DNA of 29,284 nt from positions 1-29,284 of IMG/VR virus record IMGVR_UViG_3300027976_000150; one strand, given 5' to 3'. Under the pieces are notes generated by a model, which was not told where the DNA came from, searched no databases, and was given only the letters and a program-made list of their open reading frames with translations. Below are positions 1 to 7,811 of this stretch, piece by piece. Origin of the DNA: a virus. How positions within the stretch are numbered: position 1 is the stretch's first letter; each line of letters starts with the position of its first letter. Position numbers and translations under genes: made by a program.

Positions 1-1099
1 TATAAAATCCACCGTCATCTGCTGTATAAATTAATTCATCATAACCATGTCCTACTAAATCAATTCTGTGAGTATCAACCTCAACATCGTTAAATGCAGT
101 ATTTTCTAAATCAATTAAATCTAATTTATCTCCATCGATCGCACACATAACTCCAGTGGTAGGGAATAATCTGTTAACTAATCTATCAATTGAAATTGAA
201 TTTCCGGTTTGATCCTTGAAATCAGGTATTAAACATCCTACTGTTCTACTTATTACTTTAATTTCTCTAAGAGCAAAGAAGTCTGATGTTTTTGCATCTA
301 TTAATCCTGACGCATTAAAGAACTGTTTGTAAACTGGATCCTTAGATAACTTTAAATAATTAGTCCAATTCCCACTTACCATCATTACCTCAACCATATA
401 GTCTGATATAAAATCATCTTCATGAACGTATGATGGAAATTCAATTTCTTCTCCTCCTCCTACTGTATTATACCATTCTTGTGATGTTATATCAAATCCA
501 GTAGTTGAAGCTTTTCTTACCCATATTGTAGTGTTAGATTTACCTGTATTTACAAATGATAATAATTTATTAGAAGCAATAGATGTATTACCAAATCCAT
601 TTAGATTAAGTACTTCGTCGTCTCCATTAGCAACGTTTTTAGTTTTATTTAATTCTTCCGCGTCTGCAAACCATAATCTTCTTTTATTAAAGAAATTAAT
701 CATTGGGTTTGACATCGGATTTCCACCACTATTATTTGATGATGATTCTGTATTAAACGTAGTAAAGAATGCATTATCCTCATTTAAGGTAGTATCTAAA
801 GTAGTATCTAAAGGCATTACATTTAATGCAAATACCGGTCCTTCTCTAAGAGCAACCTCTATTGATCTATGAAAATAACCTCCTGATTTTTCTAATTTAG
901 GGTCTATTTCCCCGAACACTGCTTTAAGTGTTCTTACGTCGTTTACCAAAACGATAGTGTTGAACGGTCCAACTCTACTTGATCCGATTACTAATCTACC
1001 TGATGTAAGTGGAAGTGCAACATTTTCGCTTTGATCAATCTCAACGGTATATACACCGCTGGATTTATAATTGTTTAAATTGATCCTTCTTTCGGCCAT
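1..1099 (-). CDS. 18: Tail sheath protein (gp18-like), C-terminus beyond window
   Basis: Reading the minus strand from the ATG at 1097-1099 gives an uninterrupted frame to the window edge (about 366 codons), beginning MAERRINLNNYKSSGVYTVE. The early segment LPLTSGRLVIGSSRVGPFN followed by TLKAVFGEID is typical of contractile-tail sheath proteins, which start with a short extension and then a 'G..rGP.n.p..v.s...f...FG' domain. Gly/Asn/Ser-rich surface-loop stretches follow. The sheath polymerises round the tail tube and contracts during infection. T4 gp18 is 659 aa, so roughly the C-terminal 45% lies outside the window. A late-promoter octamer sits 28 bases upstream of the start. The matching tail tube gene is not adjacent but about 15 kb away at 15953-16522, unlike T4, where 18 and 19 are neighbours. 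The family call is confident; the gene number is by analogy. Confidence 0.88.
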   Translation of the reverse strand, partial: MAERRINLNNYKSSGVYTVEIDQSENVALPLTSGRLVIGSSRVGPFNTIVLVNDVRTLKAVFGEIDPKLEKSGGYFHRSIEVALREGPVFALNVMPLDTTLDTTLNEDNAFFTTFNTESSSNNSGGNPMSNPMINFFNKRRLWFADAEELNKTKNVANGDDEVLNLNGFGNTSIASNKLLSFVNTGKSNTTIWVRKASTTGFDITSQEWYNTVGGGEEIEFPSYVHEDDFISDYMVEVMMVSGNWTNYLKLSKDPVYKQFFNASGLIDAKTSDFFALREIKVISRTVGCLIPDFKDQTGNSISIDRLVNRLFPTTGVMCAIDGDKLDLIDLENTAFNDVEVDTHRIDLVGHGYDELIYTADDGGFY

Positions 1100-1119
1100 T
1101 TTTCAAAGATATTTTTTAT

Positions 1120-1127
1120 TATTTATT
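1120..1127 (-). promoter_or_regulatory. Putative T4-type late promoter octamer (AATAAATA)
   Basis: On the minus strand the octamer AATAAATA, followed by ATAAAAAAT, lies 28 bases before the sheath ATG. T4 late promoters use TATAAATA. The same octamer at nearly the same distance precedes the tail tube gene (16543-16550) and the gene at 16951-17178 (GATAAATA), which argues against chance in AT-rich DNA. Confidence 0.55.
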
Positions 1128-1260
1128 CATTAATATTCACAATAAACCTAAAAAATATACTAAAGTATAGATCGTGAGCTTATATATTTAGTATAATAAT
1201 TTAATAAATGATCAAATGTTTGCTTCTAAGTATATAAAGCATATAATATCATTTACTAAA

Positions 1261-1270
1261 TATAAAATAA
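1261..1270 (+). promoter_or_regulatory. TATAAAATAA start-associated element
   Basis: TATAAAATAA lies 21 bases upstream of the ATG at 1282. The same decamer occurs 22 bases before the starts at 9355, 12749 and, on the minus strand, 15935. It could be a promoter core or an A/U-rich translation enhancer in place of a Shine-Dalgarno. Its presence here is the main reason for preferring the start at 1282 over the ATG at 1216. Confidence 0.35.
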
Positions 1271-1281
1271 ATCATAACAAT

Positions 1282-1518
1282 ATGGACATGTTAAACGGAG
1301 AAAATAATAATCCTGGCCAATTAACAAGTGAACAGTTAAAGGATGGCGAGGATATTACATGTGAAAACTGTGAATGTAAAGTTTTCGAAGAAAAGATTAT
1401 GCTACGAAAAGTCTCAAAATTTATAACAGGCCAAGACCGAGATAGTATTTCACCAATACCTGTGATTGCATGCTCGTCATGTAACCATGTTAATGAAATG
1501 TTTATACCACAACTTTAA
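1282..1518 (+). CDS. Small zinc-ribbon protein
   Basis: This 78-residue protein starts MDMLNGENNN. It has two Cys pairs, CENC near residue 28 and CSSC near residue 64, separated by about 32 residues, which is the spacing of a zinc ribbon. No other domain is visible. An in-frame ATG exists at 1216, but it would add a peptide encoded by the A/T-rich leader, and the recurrent TATAAAATAA element lies 21 bases before the 1282 ATG, so the shorter form is preferred. It is the first gene of the rightward replication operon and ends 3 bases before the polymerase start, so co-expression with gp43A is likely. The function is unknown; a nucleic-acid or transcription-factor contact is only a guess. Confidence 0.6.
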   Translation: MDMLNGENNNPGQLTSEQLKDGEDITCENCECKVFEEKIMLRKVSKFITGQDRDSISPIPVIACSSCNHVNEMFIPQL

Positions 1519-1521
1519 AAT

Positions 1522-2949
1522 ATGATAATAGGAGTAGAAGTACAGGACCATGATTTAATGATTTCTTATTATGATGCTAATGGAAAGATAGCATACATAC
1601 GGAAACGTTTAGCCGACCATGAGATATTTAACTGGGCACCAGCTGATAAGCCATCATTACATAAAAATTGGGACGGGGCTAATATACGACAAGATAAGTC
1701 TGATCCTAAGTGGTTAACTCGAACTAGATTAGAAGAATTGATAATTGAAAAATTAACTCCGGACGAGCGTGCGCTCATTTACAACTTTGATAATCACCCT
1801 AACAAAGAATATATTGATATTGAGATATTACTAACAGATGATACTTTTCCTAAACCAGAAGAAGCAAAGATGCCTGTTGGAATGATATCATTCGGTAATG
1901 AAGATGGCGTTAACTATATATTATCTATCATGCGATCCGATGAATTTCCTAACGGTATTGGAAAACCTGAAATCGAGAAAATGGAACTTGAAGTAAATCA
2001 ATATTTCAAAAATACAATTCCACATGATCCAAGAGATAGAAAGATACTAGATCAAAACTTCACGGTAAAGTACATGTTCTTTGAAACGGAGAAAGAGTTA
2101 ATGGAATTTTATTTCCATAAAATAGCACCTCGTCAAGCATTTTTAACAGGATGGAATGTAATTGACTTTGATTGGCAATACTTAATGAACCGATCATCTA
2201 AAATAGGAGTAGATTCATTACAAAATATGACATCTAGGAAGACCTTTTCTAAGAGACATAAGTTACCAACCCATACGGGTATAGTTGATTACATGCAACT
2301 CTTTATTGATCCTGGATATAAACCTTACCAAGTTGTTGAAAATACAACACTTGATTATATATCAAACAAAGCATTAAACACAAGTAAGCTTAAACATCCT
2401 TATAATAGTTTCAGAGAATTTCAAAAAGATTTATACATGTTTACTCTATACAATATAATTGATAATATCCTTGTTAAATTATTAGAGGATAAATTTGGAT
2501 TACTAGATGTAGCGTTTTCAGTGGCAAATATAGCAGAAGTAGAAGTTAATAAGATTTTTAGTCCGGTGCATATAACTGAGGTTTTAATGTGCCGTCAATT
2601 CCTTAAAACTAATCAGAAAATGCTTAAGAAACCATGGGAAAGTAAAAAGGAAGAAGACTCAACATATGCGGGAGCGTATGTAATGCCTCCTGTTCCAGGT
2701 TATTATAAATTTGTATCATGTTATGATTTTAAATCAATGTACCCTAATATACAAATGCAGTTCAATTGTTCTCCTGATACGTATCTAGGTAAGATTGGAA
2801 TGATAAAGGAAAATGGAACTGAGATTAAAACTAAAAATGATACACTATTTAATAGTCAAAAAGATTCGGTTGCACGTTTAATTCTAGAAAAACTATATAA
2901 TGCTAGAATAGAAGCACAGGATGAAATAAAAGATTTAAAATTCAACTAG
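1522..2949 (+). CDS. 43A: DNA polymerase family B, N-terminal/exonuclease part (gp43A-like)
   Basis: This 475-residue protein aligns by motif with T4 gp43. Exo I is IDIEI (D99, E101; T4 D112, E114). Exo II is GWNVIDFDWQYLMNR (D217). Exo III is YNIID (Y310, D314; T4 Y323, D327). Polymerase motif A is CYDFKSMYPNIQ (D402; T4 D408), followed by NCSPDTYLG, which matches T4 NISPETI. The frame then runs through the finger-helix region (LEKLYNARIEAQ) and stops. Motif B (KxxxNSxYG), motif C (DTDS) and the thumb are absent, and T4 gp43 is 898 aa. The protein therefore has the complete 3'-5' exonuclease but only half of the palm. Split gp43A/gp43B polymerases are known in other T4-like phages; the B part is not in this window. 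No intein N-fragment is present at the end. Confidence 0.9.
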   Translation: MIIGVEVQDHDLMISYYDANGKIAYIRKRLADHEIFNWAPADKPSLHKNWDGANIRQDKSDPKWLTRTRLEELIIEKLTPDERALIYNFDNHPNKEYIDIEILLTDDTFPKPEEAKMPVGMISFGNEDGVNYILSIMRSDEFPNGIGKPEIEKMELEVNQYFKNTIPHDPRDRKILDQNFTVKYMFFETEKELMEFYFHKIAPRQAFLTGWNVIDFDWQYLMNRSSKIGVDSLQNMTSRKTFSKRHKLPTHTGIVDYMQLFIDPGYKPYQVVENTTLDYISNKALNTSKLKHPYNSFREFQKDLYMFTLYNIIDNILVKLLEDKFGLLDVAFSVANIAEVEVNKIFSPVHITEVLMCRQFLKTNQKMLKKPWESKKEEDSTYAGAYVMPPVPGYYKFVSCYDFKSMYPNIQMQFNCSPDTYLGKIGMIKENGTEIKTKNDTLFNSQKDSVARLILEKLYNARIEAQDEIKDLKFN

Positions 2950-2950
2950 T

Positions 2951-3193
2951 ATGAAATTAATAAAATGGCTGAAGCGTAATATTAACAATAAAGTGGTAAA
3001 TCAATGTACTAACATAATATATGTCACGTTAATTAATACGCTTAAACATAAAACATCTAATGTAGTTCTAACTACTGAATATAATGAGTCTATTTGGAAT
3101 TCAACAATAACTTTACCTATTCCGGTATTTGAATTTAAAAATCTATATAATTATGAAGTTACCAAATTGGATACAGAAGATAATAAAAAATAA
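2951..3193 (+). CDS. Hypothetical 80-aa protein downstream of gp43A
   Basis: The ATG lies one base after the gp43A stop, so the gene is likely translationally coupled. The protein begins with a basic helix (MKLIKWLKRNINNKVV) and continues with Thr/Asn-rich beta-like sequence. No motif was recognised, and in particular no polymerase motif B or C, so it is not the missing half of gp43. It ends 14 bases before the next ATG. Confidence 0.5.
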   Translation: MKLIKWLKRNINNKVVNQCTNIIYVTLINTLKHKTSNVVLTTEYNESIWNSTITLPIPVFEFKNLYNYEVTKLDTEDNKK

Positions 3194-3206
3194 TAAACGT
3201 GAAATT

Positions 3207-3863
3207 ATGACAGAGCAACAATTAATTAACTATCAACAGAATTTTTCAGGTCAGCAATTCCAGTGGATAAAAACAGATAGACCTGAGCTAATAGGAAAAC
3301 TTGTTAAAGTACGAGATATTCGTCAACAGGGACGTGGTGCTGTTGCTATATTTGATGATGGATCACAGGTAGATATCGACAAGATAAACAGCGATCTTAT
3401 GATGATTCATGGAGATATGCAACCATTAAGTAAGAGTGAAGTTCAGTCTATACATACTCCTAGAAAACCTGAGGCTATACCATCTACTAAACTAGCTAAT
3501 GGAGAAATGTCAGAGGCGGTTACTCCTAAGCCTCAGCATATTGTATCTAATGCACATAATCCTGCTCCTACTGTTGAGAGAGCGGCACCGGTGGTTAACC
3601 CATTCGCAATGTTTAATTCAGATGAAACTGAAATTATTCTAAAAATGAATATTAAAATACCCGACAGGAAATTATTAAAAATGATGTATAATAATGCAGA
3701 AAATAAAGAGCTGTTCATAGATCAACTATCTAAATACGTAAACTCTTTGATAAATAATAAAGTAGTTAACGAATCAATGGTTAAGATATTAGACGGTAAG
3801 AAAACTACAACTCCTAAACCGAAAGGCAGTGAGGTAAAATTAACAGAAGTAAATGAACAATAA
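3207..3863 (+). CDS. Hypothetical protein with SH3/KOW-like N-terminus
   Basis: From the ATG at 3207 the product is 218 aa. Residues about 28-55 (ELIGKLVKVRDIRQQGRG, then AVAIFDDGSQVDIDKIN) look like a small SH3-type beta barrel of the KOW/Tudor kind. A Pro/Ala/Thr-rich flexible linker follows at about residues 70-130, then a helical C-terminal domain with an FAMFNSDETEIILKMNIKIPDRKLLKMM pattern. A longer form from ATG 3129 would overlap the preceding gene by 65 bases and seems less likely. The gene overlaps the next by 11 bases. Position between gp43A and uvsX suggests a replication or recombination accessory protein; this is inference and the protein was not matched to a named family. Confidence 0.6.
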   Translation: MTEQQLINYQQNFSGQQFQWIKTDRPELIGKLVKVRDIRQQGRGAVAIFDDGSQVDIDKINSDLMMIHGDMQPLSKSEVQSIHTPRKPEAIPSTKLANGEMSEAVTPKPQHIVSNAHNPAPTVERAAPVVNPFAMFNSDETEIILKMNIKIPDRKLLKMMYNNAENKELFIDQLSKYVNSLINNKVVNESMVKILDGKKTTTPKPKGSEVKLTEVNEQ

Positions 3864-4404
3864 AGATTTTAAATCGACTGATTTGTATCATGACGGCAAG
3901 TACAAAGTGCTTAATATCACAGATGGCAATTCTAACCTAAGAAGAGTGGTTTGTGAAGTTGATAGCGTATGTTTAATTCCATTTGACACAAGCGAATCCA
4001 AAGTTAAGAACATATACTTAGCTAGGTATTTAGATTACTTAAGTAATGAACAGGGTCATACTTGTATTACTTCTGATTTTAGTGAAAGCTCAGATTCTAT
4101 ATTTGATGAACTACATGAACTCATAAATGGTGAGCTTGGATTAAATGTAGACGTTAATGACTTATATTTCTTAGGAAATATTAAACATAATTTACCGTTC
4201 TCTAAAACATATAAATGTTATGCTTTAAACCTAGATGAGTATTCAAAGGATCTTAGTGGATTTGCTCTTGATTTATCAGATGATGAAAAAGATAAAAAAT
4301 TGTATAGTCTCGATAAAATAAAATTAACAAGGGTTCTAAAGGGTGATATTGAAGATTCTTTAACTATGTCTGCTGCTCTTCTCCTGATTTCATACTTACA
4401 TTAG
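3853..4404 (+). CDS. Hypothetical protein, possibly a degenerate Nudix fold
   Basis: This 183-aa protein starts inside the end of the preceding gene (11-base overlap). Its middle part (VCLIPFDTSESKVKNIYLAR... then SIFDELHELINGELGLNVDVNDLYFLG) resembles the strand-helix-strand layout of a Nudix hydrolase, with ELINGELGL sitting where the Nudix box REUxEExGU would be. Several catalytic acids and the upstream Gly are not conserved, so if it is a Nudix fold it is probably a non-catalytic or diverged one. The end is acidic/Ser-rich with a hydrophobic tail. The next gene (uvsX) begins 53 bases later behind an A/T-rich leader. The family call is weak. Confidence 0.5.
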   Translation: MNNKDFKSTDLYHDGKYKVLNITDGNSNLRRVVCEVDSVCLIPFDTSESKVKNIYLARYLDYLSNEQGHTCITSDFSESSDSIFDELHELINGELGLNVDVNDLYFLGNIKHNLPFSKTYKCYALNLDEYSKDLSGFALDLSDDEKDKKLYSLDKIKLTRVLKGDIEDSLTMSAALLLISYLH

Positions 4405-4457
4405 TAAAACTTATCGATTTTTCGTAGTAAAAAAATATAAATTAAAACACTATAGTT

Positions 4458-4769
4458 ATGTCGAAAGCAACAGATTTAATATCAGCATTCAGTCGATTCA
4501 GTACTGATCTTGAGAAAACAACAAAGAAAAGAGTAAAACTTAAAGGATTCTCAGATGTCACTGAATATATCCCATCTGGCAACTATTTATTAAACGCCCA
4601 ATTATCGGGATCACTTAGAGGGGGATATCCAAATGCAAGAAGTTTAGGTATTGGTGGAGATTCCGGATGTTTAATAAAAAGTGAAAAGATTCTAATATAT
4701 AAAATAAAGAGTAAGGAGATATTCAGAAATGTATTCGATGAAAAATCTACAGAACCTATTCAAGATTAA
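4458..4769 (+). CDS. uvsX: UvsX recombinase N-terminal part fused to split-intein N-fragment
   Basis: Residues 1-70 are the N-terminal part of a UvsX/RecA-type recombinase: VTEYIPSGNYLLNAQLSGSL then GIGGDSG, the first half of the Walker A loop. At residue 71 (codon 4668-4670) a Cys begins an intein N-fragment, CLIKSEKILIYKIKSKEIF, only 33 residues long before the stop. The extein resumes at 6479 in another gene as TGKTF, so splicing would restore GDSG-TGKTF. UvsX forms the presynaptic filament on ssDNA for strand exchange, so the break through the P-loop means neither half can bind ATP unspliced. A normal intein N-fragment is about 100 residues and includes block B; here block B lies on the other piece, making this an atypical split. 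The 3' end overlaps the endonuclease gene by 41 bases. Confidence 0.88.
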   Translation: MSKATDLISAFSRFSTDLEKTTKKRVKLKGFSDVTEYIPSGNYLLNAQLSGSLRGGYPNARSLGIGGDSGCLIKSEKILIYKIKSKEIFRNVFDEKSTEPIQD

Positions 4770-6478
4770 TAGAGTTAAATATCATAGCTCTCCATTATCA
4801 TTTACTGAGTATTTTAATATAATTAGTGATAATATTAAATTATTAAATGTTATCAATCCTAATAAATTTGTGAAACATTATAATTTATATGTCGAATTAT
4901 TTAATCATCATAGTAAATTAATATCACCAATACGCGAAGTAGCTAGACCTACTTCGCTTGGTTTTTATAGCATTTCTAATTCAAATATTAATTATTACAT
5001 CACACGAGGATGGAGTAAATTTAAAGCTATTAAAATGCTAAAGGATAGGCAATCTACTTGGAGAATTAATAATGTAATGTTATCAAATGAATGTGATAAG
5101 AATACTGCTATTGATATCGTAACTAATAGATCTAAATTAGTTACTGCTAAAATTAAAAACAGACAAGATTACGACGATATATGTAAATCTAAAGGTAATT
5201 CTAATAGATGGGAGTTTTATATTGATAAGATTAATCCAGAAACTAATTTAAAGTACACTGAATTAGAATCAAGGGAAAAGATTAGAATAAAACAGTCAAT
5301 GGGTCCGATTAAATTTTGGAAAGATGTAAGAGATGGCAGGAAATATTATACTGCCCCTACTAGTTTACAATACTTTTTAAATAATGGAATATCGATGATG
5401 GATGCTAAGAAGGCATTATATGAAAGGCAACATACATTTTCACTTGATATATGCATAGAGAAACATGGTGAGATTAAAGGATTGAAAATTTTCAATAAAC
5501 GTCAAGAAAAATGGCAAAATAATTTAAATAGTAAATCTGTTGAGGAACTACTTGACATTAAGATTAGAAAATTATCAAATCATAATGTCAAGTTCTACTC
5601 TAATGAGTCCGCTATATTTTTTGATGATATAATAGATGTACTTAGATCTGATTATAAATTAGAATTAAATGATATAAGATATAAAGAAAAAGAGCATTTT
5701 ATAGTAGACGAAAATAATAAAATATTCTTTTATGATTTATGTATTCCATCACTTAATATAATAATAGAATACAATGGATCTCATGTTCATCCTAATAAAC
5801 ATAGACTAAGTGAACATGAATGGAACAATTGGAAATCTGCGTATTCCAAAGAGTCATCTGATTTCGTATATAAAAAAGATCAATACAAGCTAAACCTAGC
5901 TGTAAATAACGGGTATAAAATATATGAAATATGGGATACTGATAATAAAATTGATAGTATTGATATGTTTTGCAAAATAATAAAAACTAAATATGATAAA
6001 AGTCGAAAAGATAACCGAACTTAAGGAATTTTATTCAGATTCTGAATTAGAAATACTATTAACTAATAAGAATATTGACGAGGTATTTAATGATCATGTA
6101 TCTCAATATTCAGAGGAGATTGAAATATACGATCTATTCAAAGATGATACTTATGTTAATAATGGATTATTAATAGACACGCCTGATGGATTTCAAGAAG
6201 TCGGTGACTTCTATCGAAAATCCCCTAGGTCATGTTACGAGATTAATACTGAAAATGGCCATACGTTAAGTGGATCACTTGATCATTTAATAGAGACCCA
6301 ACGTGAAGGCAATTGGATAAAGGCTGGCGATCTTAATATAAATGATGAAGTGATTACGCTAGATGGCCTATCAAAAATTTCATCCAAACAATTATTAGAT
6401 GAACAGGAGGTATTTGACTTCGAAGTATTACATGATAATCATAGATATTGGGGCGGGACTGGAATATCATCACATAAT
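4668..6478 (+). mobile_element. Split intein with inserted homing-endonuclease gene in uvsX P-loop
   Basis: The unit consists of a 33-residue IntN (4668-4766), an endonuclease gene (4729-6024) in a second frame, and a 162-residue IntC (5993-6478) in a third frame, ending ISSHN before Thr. The three frames differ and overlap at both joints, so a continuous intein cannot be read. Intein block B-like sequence (HTLSGSLDHLIET) and the C-terminal blocks (VFDFEVLHDNHRYWGG, HN) are on the IntC piece. This matches the 'fractured gene' arrangement described in metagenomic phage DNA, with an atypically placed split as in AceL-TerL-type inteins. Confidence 0.85.
4729..6024 (+). CDS. Vsr-like (EDxHD-type) homing endonuclease inside the uvsX intein
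   Basis: This is a 431-aa protein. Residues about 100-310 hold diverged DNA-binding repeats of the form 'Y...rGwS...A...L..RQstw' (near 110 and again near 220, YFLNNGISMMDAKKALYERQ) followed by 'KHGEIKGLKIFNKRQEKWQ'. The C-terminal nuclease domain from about residue 330 has FFYDLCIPSLNIIIEYNG then SHVHP (D336, E347, H352, H354), the Vsr-like PD-(D/E)xK core of EDxHD homing endonucleases, and ends with NNGYKIYEIWDTDN. The same domain occurs in the gene at 25588-26523. AAGGAG at 4713-4718, 10 bases before the ATG, is one of few Shine-Dalgarno-like sites and supports this start. The gene overlaps IntN by 41 bases and the IntC gene by 32. It presumably cuts intein-free uvsX to spread the element. 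Confidence 0.8.
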   Translation: MYSMKNLQNLFKINRVKYHSSPLSFTEYFNIISDNIKLLNVINPNKFVKHYNLYVELFNHHSKLISPIREVARPTSLGFYSISNSNINYYITRGWSKFKAIKMLKDRQSTWRINNVMLSNECDKNTAIDIVTNRSKLVTAKIKNRQDYDDICKSKGNSNRWEFYIDKINPETNLKYTELESREKIRIKQSMGPIKFWKDVRDGRKYYTAPTSLQYFLNNGISMMDAKKALYERQHTFSLDICIEKHGEIKGLKIFNKRQEKWQNNLNSKSVEELLDIKIRKLSNHNVKFYSNESAIFFDDIIDVLRSDYKLELNDIRYKEKEHFIVDENNKIFFYDLCIPSLNIIIEYNGSHVHPNKHRLSEHEWNNWKSAYSKESSDFVYKKDQYKLNLAVNNGYKIYEIWDTDNKIDSIDMFCKIIKTKYDKSRKDNRT

Positions 6479-7483
6479 ACTGGAAAAACATTTTTATGTC
6501 TTAATGCAATAAAAAATGCCCAAGATATTGGATATGCAGTATTCTATATTGATACAGAGGGTGCACTAGATAAAAAAGATTTCGTTAATTTTGGAATTAA
6601 TATGGATCTTTTAAATTACAAGAGAATCGGAATTATATCAGAGGTTAAATTCTTCGTTTATGATATAATTCAGATGAAAGAGAATAATCCCGATTTAAAA
6701 ATAATGATTATTGTAGATTCACTTACTCATCTTGAGACTAATAAAGAAGTTGAAGATATTGCAAAGGGAAGTAATGCGCAAGACATGGGTCTTAGAGCCA
6801 AAGAACTTAGACAACTATTCAAATCATTCACTCTAGATTTATCAAACCTTAAGGTTCCATTAATTTTTACATCACACACTTATTCTAGTATGGACAAATA
6901 TAATCCTAAGGCTATGTCTGGAGGATCTGGTCCATTATATTCCGCATCGGTTGTACTTATGTTAAGCCGCGGAGTACTTAAAGGAGAAGATGACGTTGAA
7001 TCAAATGCGGATCCTAAGGAAAAAACAGGAGTAAAAGTTAGGAGCAATACTGATAAAAACCGTTTAGCTAAACCTGAAAAGATTGAATTTCATATTAGTT
7101 TTCATAAAGGTATGAATCCATATGTTGGATTACAAGATTACTTAAGCTGGGAAAATTGTGGAGTAGAAAGAGGTAATAAACTTACTGAAACAGAATTCTC
7201 AAAATTAAAGGGAGCTGAATCTGAATCGTGTAGTATGTTCGAAGTGAACGGAGAAACATTTTATTTTTTACCAAAAGCGGCTGCTCGTAATTTCATCATC
7301 AAATTCAATGGAGATGTTGTACCGTGGAGAGAGATATTCTCAAGTAGAGTATTCACAGACGCAGTAATAGATGAATTAGATAAAAATGTAATTCAACCTA
7401 AATTTAAATATAGCTCATTAGCTGATGTTGAAGCTGCTGAATTAATTGAATTACAAATGGAAGACGACGAAGATGGAGCTTAG
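5993..7483 (+). CDS. uvsX: Split-intein C-fragment fused to UvsX C-terminal part
   Basis: This is a 496-aa protein. Residues 1-162 are intein. An N-terminal extension of about 50 residues comes first, then LLIDTPDGFQEVGDFYRK, the block B-like GHTLSGSLDHLIETQ (H98), WIKAGDLNINDEVIT, and C-terminal blocks VFDFEVLHDNHRYWGG and SSHN (H161, N162). T163 is the first extein residue (codon 6479), giving TGKTFLCLNA, the second half of Walker A. The rest is classic UvsX: VFYIDTEGALD, Walker B IMIIVDSLTHLE, the DNA-loop region SGGSGPLYSASVVLML and an acidic tail (QMEDDEDGA). The spliced UvsX would be 70 + 334 = 404 aa, close to T4 UvsX (391). The start overlaps the endonuclease end by 32 bases. Confidence 0.88.
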   Translation: MIKVEKITELKEFYSDSELEILLTNKNIDEVFNDHVSQYSEEIEIYDLFKDDTYVNNGLLIDTPDGFQEVGDFYRKSPRSCYEINTENGHTLSGSLDHLIETQREGNWIKAGDLNINDEVITLDGLSKISSKQLLDEQEVFDFEVLHDNHRYWGGTGISSHNTGKTFLCLNAIKNAQDIGYAVFYIDTEGALDKKDFVNFGINMDLLNYKRIGIISEVKFFVYDIIQMKENNPDLKIMIIVDSLTHLETNKEVEDIAKGSNAQDMGLRAKELRQLFKSFTLDLSNLKVPLIFTSHTYSSMDKYNPKAMSGGSGPLYSASVVLMLSRGVLKGEDDVESNADPKEKTGVKVRSNTDKNRLAKPEKIEFHISFHKGMNPYVGLQDYLSWENCGVERGNKLTETEFSKLKGAESESCSMFEVNGETFYFLPKAAARNFIIKFNGDVVPWREIFSSRVFTDAVIDELDKNVIQPKFKYSSLADVEAAELIELQMEDDEDGA

Positions 7484-7811
7484 TATAAAGGATGACACTC
7501 CGATAAAATACCAATTGAACATGCACTTAATGAAGGATTTCATTAGCATGGATGCAATAGGGTTTGAAATTACAAAATATATAATCAATGATATTAATTC
7601 AAATGAAAAAAAAGAGTTGGCACTTGATAACTTTAAATTTACAACAAAAACGTTAAAGTACATTTTCGGAGATAGAATGAAAGACTCTGAATTTAAGGAG
7701 TATATTATATCCAAGCTAAAACATATGATTTCTATAAATTGGATAACCCCAGTTAATAAATCACTATGCATTAATAGCGAGATGATTTCACATTTTTATA
7801 ATATTAATTAA
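7473..7811 (+). CDS. Hypothetical protein in the gene-40 position (between uvsX and gp41)
   Basis: From the ATG at 7473 (overlapping the uvsX stop by 11 bases) the product is 112 aa: MELSIKDDTPIKYQLNMHLM... A longer form from a TTG at 7446 is possible but unneeded. It is a mixed alpha/beta protein with no motif I recognise. In T4 a similar-sized gene, 40 (114 aa), lies between uvsX and 41, so position and size match. I could not establish sequence similarity and therefore give no symbol. The stop and the ATG of gp41 share one base (TAATG), which suggests translational coupling to the helicase. Confidence 0.55.
   Translation: MELSIKDDTPIKYQLNMHLMKDFISMDAIGFEITKYIINDINSNEKKELALDNFKFTTKTLKYIFGDRMKDSEFKEYIISKLKHMISINWITPVNKSLCINSEMISHFYNIN

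Noticed and set aside
531-872. Plus-strand frame of 113 codons
   Set aside because: It lies antisense to the tail sheath gene, which has clear sheath sequence on the minus strand; the plus-strand frame has no motif or leader.
2947-2952. Intein or intron at the end of gp43A
   Set aside because: No Cys/Ser-started intein N-fragment precedes the stop, and no polymerase motifs B or C reappear downstream in any frame through 4457.
3853-4404. Confident Nudix hydrolase call
   Set aside because: Only the ELINGELGL segment resembles the Nudix box; several catalytic Glu positions and the Gly are missing.
4458-7483. Group I intron or plain frameshifts in uvsX
   Set aside because: The interruption begins with Cys exactly at the P-loop and ends with His-Asn before Thr. 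The frames on both sides encode Hint-like motifs fused to the exteins, which fits a split intein and not an intron.
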